64,000 bases of DNA. It comes from Chamaea fasciata (Eukaryota > Chordata > Aves > Passeriformes > Sylviidae). The notes under the pieces are model-generated. The model was given only the letters and a program-made list of their open reading frames with translations. It had not been told where the DNA came from and made no database searches. The stretch lies in assembly GCA_029207755.1 (NCBI GenBank), contig JARCOQ010000003.1, forward strand, positions 99,408,982 through 99,472,981. The letters are read 5' to 3'. Shown one piece after another: positions 1-13,400 of the stretch; the first letter of the stretch is position 1; each line of letters begins with the position of its first letter. Position numbers and translations under genes: made by a program.

Positions 1-415
1 TGCTGCTATTAGGTTGTAAACATATGTTGCAGATGACATTTAGAGTAGAGATGGGTGCTGGGGAAAGGAGGGGGTTTTAAACTCCTCTTGCAGTTCCTGG
101 GTTTTCTTTCCACTTATATCTGAAAGAAATATAGATGCAAAGTGAGAGGCAGAGGAAATGATAAACCTAGTACCTCCAAAATGACTATTTAGATTAATAA
201 ATATATTTTTAAACTCTTGGTAGCACAAAGCACCTCATTGAATAGAACAAAATAGAGGAGAATATTTAATTGCTCAAGATGAATCTTTTGATAAGAAGTA
301 CTACAGGGAAATTATGACATTTACTAAGACTCCACCCTCTTACACTGGGAACAGAAATTAAAAGGATGCTGTGGGAGATCATAAGCAAATGTGTTTATTT
401 GTGCATGTGTAGATT

Positions 416-440
416 CAGAGAGAGAGACAGACAGACAGAC
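416..440. repeat. Short AG/ACAG microsatellite
   Basis: An AGAG run passes into four ACAG units ending at 440. This is simple sequence read directly from the bases, too short to carry further meaning. Confidence 0.8.
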
Positions 441-3400
441 TAGCTCTGTGAGAGAGAGTATTTGACAGTTTAAAGGCTGTTTCAAAAATGTGGGGTGGAA
501 TCTTACCCTCAGTTATGGCAAGGGGCTTTCTGGTTTGAATGGGAGAAGGACTCCTTGCTGGTATTTTGTTATTTAGACCTCCAGTGAGAGAGGCAGTTGT
601 GTTTAGCTTTACTTGCTAGCTTTCAGCTATGAGAATATTTGCAAAATCCAATTTTAATTTTTTTTAAAGGCACTGGACTATTCTACTCTTGCAAAAAACC
701 CCTTGTGGGCTATGCTACTCTTCAAAAAAAAAATCGCCTGGGATAGATATTCAGGCATCAATGGTAGCAATGTCTCTTATTGTTCTAAAGATTTATTTTG
801 AGATTGCCAGCTGTGATAACTTTGCAAGGCAGTTCAATGCTTGAAGATAATTCTAGTTTAATAGTGAATGTGGTAAATAAAAATTGCAGATGAGTGTAGC
901 TTAGGTTAAAGCCTCAGCCTGCTTACTGTATCTAGAAAGCACAAGAAAGATTGAAACTTACAAATTTTGCATGAAAAAGTTGAATTATTCATGCACTGAA
1001 TCAGTAAATGATGTTACAATGCCACAAGTGTATTGACCCTCACACAAGAATTTTAATCAATGGTAATTATAATTATTCCTGGATTTGTGCAAGGATAAAG
1101 CAGCTCAGCAGCTTTTTTAAACTTCAGCAGTTATGATGAGATGCTGAAGTCTGCCTTCCTGGAAGCTGCGCAATAGTGGGTGAACTGGAAGATTTTCTGG
1201 GTGACTACTGGTTGTGCCACATGGATATTGAAAGTTTCTCAAGGACAAAGAGTATTTGGAGGGGCTTCCAAGCAGGATGGTCCTCAGGTCCTGGAAAACA
1301 TCCTGTGGCCTGGCTTGCAGTAGCAGCCTGCTTGCACTCAAGTTGCTCAGGTGGCAACTTTCCAGTCAGAAAAGCCCATGGCCCACCAGAGTCTATGTTG
1401 TCTCTCAGGAATTTGGCCTGACTCTTCATGCTTTCTCCATTATCATCAGCAGTCTCATGAGAAGTGAAGAGCCAGAAGGCAGAGGAAAAGAGAAATAAAG
1501 ATGACTGGTGGTGTTAGGCTTTAGAGCTGAAGACGGGTGCCAGAGCAGTTGTCACAAATGCGTGATTTTTTTTTCACAAGGAACTCAAATTTGAAGATAA
1601 ATTCAACCATTGTGGGATGAAAAGTTGCAGTGAGCTCTGTAGCCTGTACTGGCCATATCCTAGCCTCATTTCTGGATCTTCTCCAGAGCAGTCTCTGGCC
1701 ACACAGCCATGCTCAAGCACTGATGCCAAGGGCTTGTCTCCAGGAGGGCAACACATGCTTGGAAGTACGTATTGCTGCTCCTGTTTGACGTCACCAAGTC
1801 CATTAGATAACACCATTTCTGTGGTAAACCCATATCAGCCAGCTGTGATTTAAGGAGCTTTACTCTCCTTTTGCTGTGACTACCATTTGAGGGTGTGAGC
1901 AACTCCATTCCTTGGAAATGTGTGGAAATGGCTGGTCCTAGGCACTTGGACCTGAGTGCAGGTGTCAGAAGCTGGACTCCAAATTAATGATTGCTTTTGT
2001 GTAACTGTTCTGCTTTGGGCTTTATGTAGATGGTGGTGGTGATTTCTCCTGTCATCTTTTTTAAGGTGAAACATTAGTTAGATGTTTCTCTGTGGTGACT
2101 GTCAGCTTGTGTTTCTGTTCTGCTTCTGTTTGCAAGCACTGATTTGGGCACCATTAAATTATAAAAGAGGCAAATATTAGAAATGGAAGGATTTTAATGT
2201 ATAAAGAGAAAGGCACTTTACTGATAATAGTTTTGAAGAGCCTACCACTTGTGTGAGTTACACAGTGAAAAATAAATTCCTACCATAAAATGCGGAAGGC
2301 TGAGAGGTGCTTTTAGTCCAGAAATCAGATTCACATAAAACAATATTAGCCTTTGGTTGGCTGTGCCAAATTTTTGTCTTCATATTCATTTTACTGAAGG
2401 ATGAGGCATTAGCTAGTGAACCTGAGCCTGAAGACTGCCAGTCTCATCCATCAACAGCAGCAGATACATGAGAGGGTGAGACCAGCCCAGGAAAGTAATT
2501 TGCAGTCTGAGTACAGGCACCCTGACACTTGAGCAGGGTTTCAGTCTAGAATTGACTGTAGAGTAGGAGCCTACATGTGCAGCAGCATTTAAGTCCTATT
2601 AGGTCAGTGTGAGTCCAGCTGATGTTCACAGTGCAGCTTGGAGAGCGATCCCCCTGAGCAGGGATCTAAAGGGTCCATTTTAGGATATACAGGCCCCTGG
2701 GGCTGGCTCTCTGCAGGCTATGTTGAAACCTTAAATACCTAGTGTGTCTGTAGGACCCTCGATCTCCATAAATCTCATGTGTGGGATGCATGCATGTGAT
2801 TTGTTACTCTCCTCTCCCACCTGTTTGGGAGCTGTGGAACTGTGTCCTGCTGCCTGTTTCCTTGTGTAGGGAAGACTGGATCCTGACTGCTGTGTGCCGT
2901 GTGGTGTGTATCAATAACCTTGAGAGAGGCTGCTGGCAAGACCTCTGCCCCTAGGTATCGTGAAACACACACAGCTTTCTTTATGTCCTAAACAGGTCCA
3001 GTTGCTCTGCCAATCAATTTTCCTTCCTTTCCTGCTTGGAACACCTTCCAAACCTGCATCCTAAGAAAGCAAAACACTGCAGTGCCTGGCCTCACCCCCA
3101 ACATGGCAGTGGCACATGGGATGACATGGACAAGAGGCAGGCTCACTCTTCGGATGTTGTGAGCAGACTTTCTTCCTGTGTGTCTTCTGAGGTGGAGGAC
3201 TGAGAGCTCTGTGTCCAGCTTGCAACAAATTCAGTATGAACAAGTGTGTAGGTGTTTGCTTTCTTGTCTCAAACAAACACACTGGTGTAGCTGGGAGAGT
3301 GAACTGAGGCAAGTAACAGCTTTAGCCCCTGTCCTATCACACCTGAGATGCTGTGTGGTCTGTTGGGAAGTCAGTGCGAATTTTCTCTGTGGCCTTCTTT

Positions 3401-6048
3401 GTGAGTTTTGATTATTCTCTTTCCCTTTGAGAGCAGCTATCTGGTATTGTGGCAGTGAGTGTACAAGTGGGAAGGACAGAAATGGAGAACAAGTATGGAA
3501 CATGTTATTACCAAAAAGCTTCTCAAAATCCTTAGGTCATTTGAACGTTATGTGTGAATCCTTGTGGTCTTTGTTCTGCTGGAATTGATAGATGTTGACT
3601 GTTGACCCAAAATACTTTCAATTCCAAAGCTGCTGTCAGTAGTACTTAAGTACACAGCAATTATCTGTCTCCGAGAAAGCTGGAGAAGTAGCTTTGGGTA
3701 CAAAACCTCCACCAGTCAGCCAGTAACATTGATCACAAGTGGTATGTAGGATGGGAGAACACTGGAGGCCCTGACACAAGGACTGAAACTCAGTAGCTGC
3801 ACCGTGCTGTTCAAAATGCTTTCAAGCTCTTCAGAAGTGCTTCAGAAGACTGGCAGCTTCAACCAGCATGGTATGTTTCAGGGGATTCCGAAACCCTGAT
3901 GAACATTGGAAAAATAAAAAAGATTATTACTCTCTTTAGTGTTATTCATCATAGACTGGCTGGGCTAAAGGACTAGATAGCAGAGTAAATTGGTGTGTTA
4001 ACCTCTGCAGAAATGTGAGGCTGAAATGTCTTCTACTCTTGAGTGCTCATCATCACAATTTTCACGTGTCTTTTGGAAGCACTAGTGAATACATCCTCAA
4101 AGAAGCACTAAATCCTCTGCTGCAGATGGGGAACAGAGGCTAAAAGATCCCATGGTTTAATGAAGATCATGGAGCAGGTGTAAATCCTGGATTGATTAAG
4201 GGTCATTAATGCATCTACATCACCATTGTAGTCTAATCAGAATTACACTTCTGAGTGAAATTCCTGCTTGTTCCCACCTCTAGGGACATGGTTGCCACCA
4301 AGGAACCATGAACTCCTTTCAGATGGACCTAATAAAGAGAGTGTGTTACTGTTTTTGGTGGGTGTCAGGTCCTCAGGGCCAGAAGAAAACCGGTCTGGAA
4401 AAAACACCCCAAACGTGAATCTCCTCCTCTTGCGTTTGCACTGTTTGTTAAGAGAGGCTGCCTCAGTGCCCCCTAACATCAGCACTGTAAGTGCAAGCTC
4501 AGGCTTTGAGCATGAAAGGCAAGTCAGACATAATGAGATCAACTAATGGCTGGTTGTTGGAAGCATAATGTTCCCTGACTTTGATCTTGCCGAGGGATCA
4601 CCAGCAGGCAAGTCTCCACTCAGAGAGTGCCAGTACCATTCCTGCCAGAGTGTGGGTTCATGCTTAGCAGCTATGAAGAACCAACTGATTTAGTTAAATT
4701 GCTTGAACAGAACCTCAACCACAAAGTACACAAATGAAATTATGATGTGTTTCCTGGGTGAATGTTGTTTAATCATTAGGGAAACTAGAGCTCTGGTGAG
4801 TTAATAGAATGCAGAAAGATGATTTGCTGATTTGGTTTTGATAGCCTGGAGCTGAAGCCGAGGAGTCTGGGGTTTAGCCATATTTCTGGAAGTAAATATT
4901 TGGTCAAAAGAAATCAAATCAAGCCTAACTCCACTGATATATGTTAGATATTTTAGCATGTTGTACCCAGATAATAAGTTAGGTACATATATATTACATG
5001 ATAAATACTCAAAGAAAGAAAAATGTAATAATTCACCCACCTCCTTGTCTGATTGTTAAGTCATGTTGAATGAATGGTGAATAAGGAAACCTAATTACAG
5101 AAGAAGAGCTGCTCTGTGTTTGGTGGATGTGTGGCATACAATGTCCCTAACAAGGCTCATGAGCAGGGGTGGGCTGGGGGGAGAAGAATTAGCTGGAGCT
5201 AAAATCTTTTGGGAGAAGCAGCTTTACTTGTACTGCTCATCATTTATTTCTTCATTTATAATGGGATGTTGTGGTCAGGAAAGTGGCTGATATGCGTTTG
5301 CTGAGCAGCAGCCACAAAGAAAAGAAATTGGCTGCCTAGAACAAAAGGGGCTCTTTTCAGCAACCAAAATCCAGTATTAACAAAGGGAATGAGGTTTTCA
5401 AAGCCAGGCTGCAAAATTAAGGCCTCACTGACAACCTTGGCAACATTCCTGCTGACTTCAGGAAAACCAAATTTCACCCAAATCATCTAATACAATTGGG
5501 AACTTCTTGAGCAAAGAGTATTTAATACTGACTGTGCCTCTGCTGAGTGGACTTTCAGATCATGAGATTATGTTCTTTATTTGTCTGTCAGTAACTACTG
5601 TAATTTGTGTCCACACCTGCAATTTTGCTGTGATTTAAGCCTGTCCATGCAGCAGTTTTAATAGCATTGTTGGGAGAGAAGCCATGATAGGCAAGTCTGT
5701 CAGAAAGACTCCTCACAGGGCTTTGAAAACACAGCTCTCTGTGATGCAAAGTGCTGGTCCCGTGCAAACATGCTGTGCTGGCTCACAGTTATTCAAGAAA
5801 TGCTGACATACATCAATTTGCACAAGGACAATGTGTGCTGCATGGGTGTCCTCTGCCCTTCTGCTCCTCAAATGAAGTTAAAGTCCAAGCATGATGTGAA
5901 TGCAAACCCCATCCTTTATGCTAATAGGGTTGCCTTTCTGACCAGGATCACACTGGGATTAACAGGGGTGGACCAGCACTGTCCAGAATGGTATCTGAGG
6001 ATCGAGGCACCATGGCAACAGCTGGCATGAGCAGGACACTGCTGGTAG

Positions 6049-6106
6049 CTTCTCTTCCTCTTTCTCCTTTTTCTTGGTATTTCTATTCTTTTCTCCTCTT
6101 TTTCTA
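6049..6106. repeat. Polypyrimidine tract
   Basis: A run of almost pure C and T on the plus strand, broken by only a few purines. It is low-complexity sequence. No AG acceptor followed by a coding-like exon is evident next to it, so it is not called a splice site. Confidence 0.6.
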
Positions 6107-8264
6107 CCGTTAAAACCACTTGCTGACTTAGTCTCCTTAGCAGGCTCTCAACTAATTGTCCTCAAGTAATTGTCCTATTGAATTTATGTAAGAATTTTAA
6201 ATTAAGATATTATCATTTTACCAGCCCCTTGGTAGATTGCCTGTTAGTGCACAGAAGTGTTATTGCAATCAATTCCAGTGCACAAATAGTTGCTTTACCC
6301 CTGAACTAACATACAAACTTACCAAGAGGGGAGAATACAGATGTGGTACACATTTGTTTGTGCTTTAATTTTTACTGCTATTCAAAGCTAATCTAGTTTA
6401 TAGAAGCCTGACAAGTGCAAAGGTGTGCTTTACTGTAGGGATATACTCTGGTGCAGGGACTTCAGTGTTTTCAGCAGTACCTCTGCAATACTCTTGCATT
6501 ACAACTTGCCTTTTACACATGATGAGTAACATATCCCACTGCACATTTACAATTGAGGGGAGCCTCCCTTTAAAATTTGACAAAGAGGTAGGGAGGAAGT
6601 ACAAACATATTGACTAGAACTACTTCTGTCCTCCTTAGTTGCAGACTTTATAATTAGCTGATAAGAAAGCGCAAAATATTTAGTCAGCTCAGAGCTCAAG
6701 TTCAAGTACCACAGCACATTAAAACACTTGGGATCATCTAATGAGAGGTGGTTAAGCCAAAACTCCACACTAATGATGGAGTTTGTTTTGTATTTTCATC
6801 GAATATGTATCAAATTTCTTCTGTGGTGCTTTTGGCATAGGACCAGATTCCTGTCGGGGTATGAACTGCAGCCACCACACAAACTATTCTCAAGGGTTTC
6901 TACTGGTCTTCTGCTTCTTGCCCTCCCTCTAAGGAGGAAACCCTGTAGTGGAGTATCATGTTATTCTCTCGCTCTACTCTCTTGACTGAGTTTCAAATGA
7001 AGCCAACAAAGCAGACAGCATTATTTCTGAATTGTTTAGACCTTTACCCTTATGTTCTGCCTTTTCCATGTTTGCTGCTCATGACTGCTGTGGCACTGCA
7101 ATACCCAATCCTGGAAATGTGTGTGTGTGTGAATGAGGCCACAATCCTTCCAGGATCTGTTCTCACAGCCATACTTCAATTTCCTATTGCCATTTGACTC
7201 ATGGAGAGTTTCCCTTCTATCATTAGGAGCAATGACTCCAGGTGGGGGTGAGCAGGGAAGCACAGTGTGTAGCAGGCTATCCTGTGGCACATTAAATTAG
7301 AAACCCCATGTTGACATGGCCTGACCACCCGTGTTCATAGTGATGCTTCCCCAGGGGTTATGTGAGGGAAGTCACTGCTTTTAATAGTCCAGGACCATTG
7401 GCCAGCATCTCATATCAATAGTCTCTGAAAGCTCCTCTCAGTCACCAAGTCATACAGAAGGACAAATCTGTATCCATTTAATCTGTAAGTAGCTGCGTGA
7501 CTCCATCTTAATGTGACTCCAGATTTAAAAAGAGATTTGGGTTGTGCAGTTTAGCATGCTACAGCATATTTCTAACAGAAATAATTCCTACTTTCTCCAG
7601 TCACAAAGGTTATTTTTTAAGATTTTGAGCATAAAATCTGAAGAGTTTTAACCCCCCTTCTAGGTCTTGCAATGCCAGCACAGCTCAGATAAAGTGGAAG
7701 GAGAATGATAAATATGCTGCATTGGTAAAAACACTGGAAACAGCCTGAATTTAAATCTCCTTCTTGTTAGATTCAAATTAAGTATTTTGAGATATCCAGA
7801 TCATTAATTAGTCTAGAAAATAAAAGCTTAGAAAATTGTATCACATGCTTACAGTGGCATTGGTATTTCCTTTAAGCTTCTTGAAAAATTAGCCTGTATT
7901 TTGGGAAGAAATTGTGAAATTGTGCTTATTTCCCCTGAAAAATAAGATCCTTTAAAAACATTGATTGCCTCATTATCATTCAAAAATGGCTCTCTCTGTG
8001 AATGACTCTCTCTATGAATGAAAGCCAGTTTTAAATGGAGTGTTCCAAAACATTAGAGTAATTATTGACACAAGAAAATAAATATTCACATACTGAAAAG
8101 TAAACAGGAAAGAGGCGCATTCATTCTTTCCATGGAATAATTTAGCACATTCTTGAGTGGTAATTGGGTGCACAAGCCAGAGTAACACTGCACACACTGA
8201 GGTTTATCTCTGTGGAATGATTTTGAAGCCATTACCTCTGTAGCAAACTCTGAGGTGCAGGATG

Positions 8265-8297
8265 AGGAAGGAGGGAGGGAGGGAGGGAGGAGGGGGG
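8265..8297 (+). repeat. (GGGA)n microsatellite, G-quadruplex motif
   Basis: Four GGG runs separated by single A bases occupy 8273-8287 and are followed by further G runs to 8297. This satisfies the usual G-quadruplex pattern with one-base loops on the plus strand. The repeat is read directly; any folding in the cell is inference. Its length probably varies between individuals. Confidence 0.85.
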
Positions 8298-10448
8298 TCA
8301 TAAAGACAGTGTGTACACAGGGTGTATTTTTGCTTCTGTGCAGGAGCTCTGGAACATGTGTTCAGTGGGCTGAAAAATGACTCAACAAAAACATGAATTG
8401 TTTTCTTACGTTTTGGGCAGCAATGCCAGTCATTTTATTCTGAGTGTGGAAGCTGTGCTTATCCTACTGAAATTCTACTCTAGGTCTTTCAAATATATGA
8501 ATCATATCCACATATGGGCTTCTGCCTCAGCATGATGTTTCACTTCATTAATAGCTTCATTATCTTGCTAGCTCATGGACCTTTTTCAATGCTGAAGTCA
8601 GGAGTTATTCTTCTGTCAAACTGCCTGATGTCTCTGCTTGTCTCGAGCCATTCACCTCCCTCAGACTCCTAAGATGGCACTGACCCAGGACAGAAGGAGT
8701 CAGGGGAGCCTCCTCAGGTGGGAAGGGGTTAATTGCAGACCTGCCAGAGCATCTTTTGCACAGCTGCAGGGCACAGACACCACTCTGCAAGGAGGTCCTT
8801 CTGCAGGTGCACTGCAGGTAGAGAGGGCTTTAACATTACTATAGGAGCCTGTACCTTTCCAAGCACTAACACTAGCACATGGAGGAGCATCATGGCTGGG
8901 GCCCTTTCTTCAAAACCGATTTCTTTTCTTTTTTGAAAAAATCTTAAGGGTACAATGGCAATTTTTCCATCTGATCAAAGTACAGTCATTTTTAAAGAAC
9001 AGTGCAAAGCTTGGTGTTAACTTGTAAAGTCTAGAATGGCATTTTTTGTTCAAGATACTATGGAGCCCAGTGGTTAGAGGTCTTCATAGTCCAAAGTTTC
9101 TTTGCTTTCTTTAACCCTGGTTATTTGAATCTAGGTCTTCCATGTTTTAGGTTCATCACCTGAATGGTTTGGCTACCAAGGGGTTCAGAGGTTGTCTGTC
9201 CTTCTCTGTGTCTTGCAGGGATGTGATTATTACATGAAAAAAAGCTAAAACCCTCAAACTCGTTCCAGTGTGGAAGAGATCTGAATGCTGGTAACTTTCT
9301 TTAGAAACTGGAACTTTGTTTTCTGGAAGCCTATGGGCTTCAAGCTCTTCAGTCTGGAATTTCATTAAGTTACAGTTCAGCAAAGGAATTAAGCAAAGAA
9401 TACCATCAAAGTTAATCTTTGCTAATTCTGTGGGCTAAAATACATGTGGCCATGGTACATTTAAAACAAAATTTTAAAATAGCTTTAATACAAAGGTAAT
9501 TTTGCAACACTAAAAAACCCTCAGGATATTCCACCACCTAACATACAAAGACACTTGTCTCCTAGGAAGAGGGTCTCCTGCTGTATGCTCACACCCTCCT
9601 TCTTTGGCAGGATCTAAAGGTAAATCCACTTGACTCCTCCACAACCCGGTAACCATGCTGAGAGCTGGATCAGGCAGTGCTAGCATACAGCCCCCACCAG
9701 CATCGGACATGAGGACATGCCTGCCAAGAGACATCAGCGGTCACAAGGAACCCCATCCCTCACAGAACTGAGAAGACAAAATCAGAACTACCTTACATAC
9801 AGATTTATTAACATCACCTGACCACAACTTTTTGCATAAAAATTATAGATGCCCCTGCCCTTGACTTTAATGAGACTGTTGTACCAAAGGGCTGTCACTC
9901 AGAGATGCAGCAGTGGTACCATGTCTGCTCTGGCTGCCTCACGTAACCCTCAGTCTCTCAAAAGAAGTGCTCAGACACCCACCTGACAGACGGATGTTGT
10001 GTGACTACTCAGACACAGACACAGCTTCTGGCTGTGCTGCACACCAATGGGAGGACATGGGTCTAGCAGCAGGCAGGGCTGCCAGCCTGCACTTTCTCAA
10101 ATACTTGTTTAGCAACAATTGAACTTGTTTTCTCACTTACACAGTAAGAATCAGTATGGGTTTGGATTGGCGGGGTTTGGGTAGATTTGAAGGGGAGCTT
10201 TTCACATGTTTGAAATGCTCTGTCTGAGACAAGTAGAAACCACTTAAAGTCCCCAGACATAGGAGAGTTGGCAAGTACTTTGTTGACACATCAGATTATA
10301 TAAGCACTCAGCAGCTTTTCTGTGTGTGCATGGGTGTGTTGTGTGTGTGTAGGAGAAGAATAGCAGTGGTCCAGACCAGCGACCATGATGCACAGACATC
10401 CCATAATAACTTCCATACGTTGAACTGTCATCTTAAACTGCATGAGAT
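8298..10448. other. Unique noncoding sequence, nothing recognised
   Basis: No gene or interspersed repeat was recognised. Open frames are 75 codons or shorter and occur on both strands. A degenerate GT-rich stretch occurs at 10319-10351. Confidence 0.55.
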
Positions 10449-10475
10449 GGGGGGGGTGGGGAGGTGGGGTGGGGG
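10449..10475 (+). repeat. G-rich tract, G-quadruplex motif
   Basis: G runs of 8, 4, 2, 4 and 5 bases are separated by single T or A bases. Four of the runs are at least four long, which is a strong plus-strand G-quadruplex pattern. It lies about 100 bases after the GT-rich stretch and is not next to any visible promoter or gene. Confidence 0.8.
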
Positions 10476-13400
10476 TGGAGGATGGAGGCACAGCTTGATT
10501 TTTACCTTCAGCAAAATTCTACTTTAGTGTGTGTGGGTGGACCTGCCATTTAGTTAAATGCAACAGGGCTGAACTTGGTTCCCTCTGTTCCGGAGTGGTC
10601 TCTCACCAGTTAGCTGGTCCTGGTGATAACACCTAATGGGAGCAGGATTTATACTAGCAGAAGGAGGAAAAAAGCTTCAGAGATTGTGTCTTATGTCGAC
10701 ATCAGTGGAATTTTAGGTAAGCAAGGGAGGCAATTCCTGTCTGGGTCCCCAAACACAATGGTAAGCCTGCTCTGATGGCCATGTGTGTGAGCTGGATCTC
10801 CAGGTCCACCGGGAGGCTGACACAGGGAATATTGGAATGTCCGGGGCAGGGACAGCACCTGAACTTGAACTTGAACTTCTTGGGCTCAGTTTCTTTGCTA
10901 ATAAATTAGGATTTCTACTCATCTAGCTCCCAGAATCATTGTGATTGCATGGCTTTGAAGGTATTCAAAGGATTAGAACATTAAAGCATTTTCAGGGTGG
11001 AAATTGCCATTCTGGACTAATTCTCTGATAATTCTCTGATAAAACCTTTGAGGATCAAGCAAATGAATGACTTGGGAAGATATTATAATGCTCTGAGAAA
11101 CAAAACAAAGTGATGAGTCAGAAGCCTGGAAGTCCAAGATAGATACAGCTCTTGAGAAGCCCTCCTTGGCGAAGTCTCCCAGATTTTCTGTGTCAAGAGA
11201 AATCTGAGGGCTGGCCTTGTCTCAAAAGGAGTGATTGCATGGGTTGGTGATGCAGCTCATTCTCACGTGCCAGTACAACCCAGACCACTTCTTTGACTCC
11301 TGTCTATCAGGCAACGGATGTGCTTTTAGGGCCAGATTTTCAGAGTTGGGAGCAACCACAGTTGTAGGTGTCACATCCTGAAAACCAAGCCCTGAAACAG
11401 CTGAGCCCAAAGTACATGGAGGTGGCTGGTGGCTGCTGCAGGCTTTGTATATGAACCATGTGCTCTAAAGGAAGAAGGGCATTGAACTGAGAGCTATCCT
11501 GTGGTGACCACAGTGCAAGGGCCAGGAGAGACATTTTTGGAGCTCCTCAAAGGCAGCCTGGTGCCACTGCTCTCCTCTGCACTGAGCCTTGGGCTGGTCT
11601 ACATTGCCTGAGTGCCTGTCCTATTATTCAGCACACAACCCTCATTCCCTCACCTCCGCAGGGATCAAGCAGTCTGTCCCAGCCTTCATCACTGTGTCAT
11701 GGCTCCCTTGAAAATTGAATGTGTGTTGAAAAAAAATAGGATCAATGTATGAGCGTTATTCACCCTATACTAACAGAAATGTCTCTAGCAGATGTTCATT
11801 TTGTCTGATTTTCTCTCCACTGTTGCAGAAAGAACCTAGGTGATCATTTTAGGCCAAAGAAGCTAAATTGTGTGAAGTGCCTGGCTCTGGATCTGTCTGT
11901 TTAGAGGTATAAGAGGTAGATAAAGTCCTCAACAAACTCAAGAACTTTTTCAGTACTCTCAGACTGCCTTCATATACATTAATGGCCCACTGATTAATCT
12001 TTCCCTTGTATTTACTTTAAATGCTTTGTCAGTTTTGGGTTAAATAGAGTACAGAAGATTTAACTTGGCTTAAAGGTCTTCGATAAGCTTGTGTAGGGCT
12101 TTCACTGTATAACTTGACCTTCCAAATGTAAAAGTGTCTGTAGCATATATTCACAAAAGAAAATAAATTTGGGAGGAAGAAAGTTTTGAACTGAAAGTGT
12201 TATTTGTCCACAGTTCTCACAGATTTCTTAATTTGAAAAACTTACCAAAGGTCCTTACGTTACCCAGAAACTGTTGCTTGGAGGAGGTTGATGGATGCAC
12301 CCATCTAGACAGACCCCTCACTTTGTAACTTTTCAGATTAATGAAAAACAGTTTTTAAATTTCATCTCTTGTACACAAGTCGGAGAAACAGCAAAAGTAT
12401 TTTGGCATTCCTACTGTCTGTGGAGTAGTTCAGATGCTCTTTATGTGTTTTTATGGAAGATTCTGGTTACAAATATTTTTTGTAACTCTCAGTGATCCCA
12501 CCTAGCAATAAGGTCCTGTCAGCTTGACAAAGGCTCTGCTTTAAGTTGATTTAAAAAGAAGACGACCCTTAAAGACTAATTCAACTTTCTCTCTCTCCCT
12601 CCTTGTGAAATGGACATTGTGAATAGCTCAGAGTCCAGGGAAACACATAATTTCTCTAAACTCATGAAGCTTGCAGCAACCCCTGACTGGCTTACCCGCC
12701 ACACATCAAATACAGAAGAGATGTTGCCCCTCTGCAATTCAGTGTCATCTTAGTCAGTCCTAGTATTGATTACATTTCACATTGTGTTCTACTTTAATAA
12801 TCCTCTTTCTTCAGGATCTTGTGATTGTACAATAGCAGAGTTTATGCAGTCTTTTTTTTTTTCTGCACAGAACAGGGATTTTCTTGTCATATTGCACTGT
12901 GCTCAGGAGAGCTGAGCAAAGGGACCTAATCTCCATAATATTAGTTTGTCTGTGCATTGAGAAAACAAAAGCAACAATAAATCTGCACATGTTAATTTTT
13001 TGTTTGGTTTTGAGTTTTTTTGTTCAGTAATCCCAATGGCTTATGTAAGGAGTTCCTGGGCAAGGGGGAGGGAGATGAAACCAGTGGTCTCAAGTTAACA
13101 GTGAGTCACAATATATCGAGAAGGGATAAAGCAAATGCTGGAAAAATAGAGGATGAGGCAAGATAGAGAAAAGTGTTTTCCTTGACAGGAAAGCTATTAA
13201 ACATTTAGCTCAAAGGAGCACACAGTATGTGTGCAGTTTCCCTGGCGTTTCCTGGAAAATCAAGGGTAAGAAAAAAGGAGGGTGTACGGAGAAGGCTAAG
13301 GGCTTGGAAAAGGGTTATACCTGGCTGAGGTGGAAAGCTAACTGAATGCAGATGTGTATTCTAGAAAGCAAGAGCTGGAACAGGACACCCCTTCCTACCA

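Larger units (their letters stand above)
1..8264. other. Unique noncoding sequence, no gene seen
   Basis: No recognisable exon, RNA gene or interspersed repeat was found. Open frames are 99 codons or shorter, lie on both strands, overlap one another and have no familiar motif. Small items are a short AGAC-type microsatellite at 416-440, a pyrimidine-rich run at 6049-6106, a (GT)n of about 13 bases near 7119-7131, and a 16-bp tandem duplication at 7990-8021 (one mismatch). A full consensus CRE octamer, TGACGTCA, occurs at 1786-1793. One such octamer is about what chance gives in 64 kb, although CpG depletion lowers that expectation. Confidence 0.6.
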
